This document shows, one piece after another, positions 22,080 through 23,399 of a stretch of 23,399 nt of DNA. Position numbers and translations under genes: made by a program. Each line of letters begins with the position of its first letter. Within the stretch, counting starts at the first letter, position 1. Where the stretch lies: positions 1 to 23,399 of the forward strand of contig JBOFLG010000184.1 in the NCBI GenBank assembly GCA_051657745.1, read 5' to 3'. The notes under the pieces were generated by a model. That model was not told the DNA's origin and did not search any database. It was given only the letters and a program-made list of their open reading frames with translations. The DNA comes from JBOFLG01 sp051657745 (GTDB taxonomy: Bacteria; Actinomycetota; Actinomycetes; Actinomycetales; Dermatophilaceae).

Positions 22080-22872
22080 TTCGTCGCGAATCACCGGCCC
22101 GCCCACCGTGCTCTCCGTCGTCTCCGATGCCGGCTCGAGCGGAAAGACAACCAGCGCCACGAGTCTGGCCGCCCTCCTTGCCGAGGACGGGGTCCGGGTA
22201 CTCCTCGTCGACCTCGACCCACAGGCCAACGCCACACGAACCGTCGGGCTAGACCCCGACGACACAGTGCACACTGCCGGAGCCGTCATGCTCCGCGAGG
22301 CCACCCTTGCGGAAGCGGCAGTCCCGACGACCATCGCGAACCTGTCGGCGATCCCGTCAGGTAAGCCGCTCGGTCCGCAGCGCGTCGCACTCACCGGCGT
22401 CACCGCCGCCGAGCAGCGACTCAAGCTCGCGCTGCGCAGCGAGGCCACCATCGCCGACGTCGTCATCCTCGACTGCCAGGCAGGGGTCGGCGAGTTCTAC
22501 CCCCTGTCCGCGCTCATCGCGTCGACCTCGGTACTCACCGTCACCTACGCGACATCCAAAGAACTCGAAGGTGTGCCTCGGGTCGAGGAGGTCGTGACCG
22601 AGATCGCCGAGGCATACAACCCAGGACTGCGCCTCGACGGAGTCATTCCATGCGCAGTCCCACCCGCCACTAGCGGACGGCTGTACGCCGAAGCCCTCGC
22701 CGCACTCATCGATGCCTACAACGGGCTCGTCACACCCGCAGTGCGCCGCTCCGTCGTCGCCGCCCGCGCCTACGACGTACGCTCCCCGCTGCCCGTGTAC
22801 GCCCCCGACGAACCAGTCACCAACGACTACCGCGCAGTCCTGACCCACCTACGCCAACGAGGAGTGCTGTGA
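22072..22872 (+). CDS. parA: ParA-like partition ATPase with atypical Walker A
   Basis: A 266-residue ParA/MinD-family ATPase that would drive plasmid segregation with ParB. Motif A is SDAGSSGKTTSATSLAALLA; Walker A' is VLLVDLDPQANATRTVGL; Walker B is VVILDCQAGVGEF. The canonical motif is KGGxGKT, whose first lysine reaches across the dimer; here that position is A20, while the catalytic K25 is kept. The ATG at 22072 has GGAGG 6 bases upstream, preferred over the in-frame 22036. Codons 2-8 contain the second parS-like palindrome. It is coupled to the downstream small gene by GTGA. Order is parB then parA, the reverse of most loci. Confidence 0.9.
   Translation: MSDSSRITGPPTVLSVVSDAGSSGKTTSATSLAALLAEDGVRVLLVDLDPQANATRTVGLDPDDTVHTAGAVMLREATLAEAAVPTTIANLSAIPSGKPLGPQRVALTGVTAAEQRLKLALRSEATIADVVILDCQAGVGEFYPLSALIASTSVLTVTYATSKELEGVPRVEEVVTEIAEAYNPGLRLDGVIPCAVPPATSGRLYAEALAALIDAYNGLVTPAVRRSVVAARAYDVRSPLPVYAPDEPVTNDYRAVLTHLRQRGVL
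22076..22094. promoter_or_regulatory. parS-like palindrome, copy 2 (inside parA)
   Basis: GTGATTCG-TCG-CGAATCAC has the same 8-bp arms as copies 1 and 3 but a TCG centre and no G/C-run extension. It lies across the parB stop and codons 2-8 of parA, so the palindrome is kept despite coding in both genes at its left edge. Confidence 0.75.
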
Positions 22873-23102
22873 CGGCCAGACGCCGACTGGCGACGCTACT
22901 CCCACCCGACCTCGACCAACGCATGCGAGCCACCGTCATCGGCATGCAGGCCCACGACCGGCTCTACACCCTCACCCAGTTCATCACCGACGCCATCGAA
23001 GCGCACTGCCAACACCTCGAAGCCGAACGCCACCACGGCGAACCATGGACCGTTCCCACCACGCCACTCACCCGCGGACCACGCCTCAGCGACCGGGGGT
23101 GA
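22869..23102 (+). CDS. Small ribbon-helix-helix-like protein of the par operon
   Basis: A 77-residue protein starting with GTG that overlaps the parA stop (GTGA). RRLATLLPPDLDQRMRATVI followed by LYTLTQFITDAIEAHCQHLE gives the strand-helix-helix pattern of ribbon-helix-helix DNA-binding proteins. In other plasmids such proteins (ParG, Omega) act as centromere-binding partners or repressors of the par genes. Its own stop codon lies inside the third parS-like palindrome. Having both a ParB and this protein with one ParA is unusual; it may instead be an auxiliary regulator. Confidence 0.65.
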   Translation: MTARRRLATLLPPDLDQRMRATVIGMQAHDRLYTLTQFITDAIEAHCQHLEAERHHGEPWTVPTTPLTRGPRLSDRG

Positions 23103-23121
23103 TTCGTGACGAATCACCCCC
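23095..23121. promoter_or_regulatory. parS-like palindrome, copy 3
   Basis: This is identical over 27 bases to copy 1 (core GTGATTCG-TGA-CGAATCAC at 23099-23117). It closes the par operon and contains the stop codon of the third gene. Confidence 0.8.
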
Positions 23122-23159
23122 CGCGGTGCAGGGCGTACCGCCGCCGCACCCTCAACGGA

Positions 23160-23195
23160 CAGCCAACCCGTCATGACGTCACGACGGGTTGGCTG
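23160..23195. terminator. Bidirectional hairpin terminator
   Basis: CAGCCAACCCGTC (23160-23172) and GACGGGTTGGCTG (23183-23195) are perfect 13-bp arms around a 10-base loop. It lies between the par operon and a convergent minus-strand gene, the expected place for a shared terminator. There is no U-tract, as is common in high-GC actinobacteria. Confidence 0.75.
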
Positions 23196-23202
23196 GGTGA
23201 GG

Positions 23203-23399
23203 TCATGACCGGGCGGGTGTTATCTGCTCCTGTGGGTCGCTGGCCGGCCGGACGAGGTCTCCGGCGACCCATTCCTGCACCAGTCGTTCCTCGACGTCGA
23301 GTTCTACGACGTAGGTGACCAGCGCGCGCCAGCGCCCGCCCCCGAGTGAGTCCCAGCGCAGCAGTAGTCCGGGGTGCCCGTCTGGGGCGTGTGGTGTGG
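23203..23399 (-). CDS. Hypothetical protein (C-terminal part only; 5' end beyond window)
   Basis: The minus-strand frame is open from the window edge to a TGA at 23203-23205 and gives about 64 residues with good codon bias: LLLRWDSLGGGRWRALVTYV, then VELDVEERLVQEWVAGDLVR. It looks like a small beta-rich protein of the type often found beside parA genes on actinomycete plasmids; no function is known. It is convergent with the par operon, with the hairpin terminator between. Confidence 0.65.
   Translation of the reverse strand, partial: TPHAPDGHPGLLLRWDSLGGGRWRALVTYVVELDVEERLVQEWVAGDLVRPASDPQEQITPARS

Overview
The window reads as a plasmid or integrative-conjugative-element backbone from a high-GC actinobacterium. 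Supporting signs are the G/C-rich third codon positions, many GTG starts, a WhiB-like (Wbl) iron-sulfur regulator, a GntR/HutC repressor next to a Nudix gene, an FtsK/TraB-type DNA translocase with DUF2637-type membrane partners, a Rep-like protein, and a complete parB-parA partition locus with three copies of its own palindrome. I see no integrase, relaxase, tRNA, rRNA, insertion sequence or CRISPR array here. The genus cannot be named from the sequence alone.

Layout. (1) 1-2966, minus strand: gntR > glycosyltransferase > cutA > XRE regulator (cut by the window start), a regulatory/cargo arm. (2) 2967-3145: a divergent regulatory interval with several palindromes and a 12-bp-arm hairpin. (3) 3146-11069, plus strand: Wbl, NUDT9-like Nudix hydrolase, a Walker-A-less FtsK relative, DUF2637 membrane protein, three small or membrane proteins, the FtsK/TraB-like translocase, DUF4236, and a hypothetical. 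This looks like the transfer module. (4) 11066-17530: a C5 cytosine methyltransferase, DUF4031, a PD-(D/E)XK nuclease, an SNF2-like helicase, a cysteine-rich protein, a beta-class N4/N6 DNA methyltransferase, and an HNH-type exported lipoprotein. (5) 17531-20497: two small genes, the Rep-like gene (probably carrying a one-base frameshift near its end), and a repeat-rich non-coding stretch that is the best origin candidate. (6) 20498-23121: parB, parA and a small ribbon-helix-helix-like gene, with near-identical palindromes before parB, at the parA start and at the end of the third gene. (7) A strong hairpin terminator, then the 3' end of a convergent minus-strand gene.

From 3146 to 17530 nearly every gene overlaps the next by 4 bases (ATGA or GTGA; once TGATG), so it probably behaves as one very long translationally coupled transcript under the divergent Wbl/GntR control region. 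The transfer genes and the methyltransferase-helicase-nuclease cassette would then be expressed together. The intervals 799-834 and 1176-1419 hold no gene I can support. The only gap longer than 300 bases is the one between rep and parB.

Most noteworthy: the unusual parS-like palindrome set with a ParA lacking the signature lysine; a methyltransferase gene whose middle also encodes a plausible protein in a second frame; a coupled two-methyltransferase/nuclease/helicase cassette; and a degenerate FtsK-like protein encoded in the same operon as an intact one.
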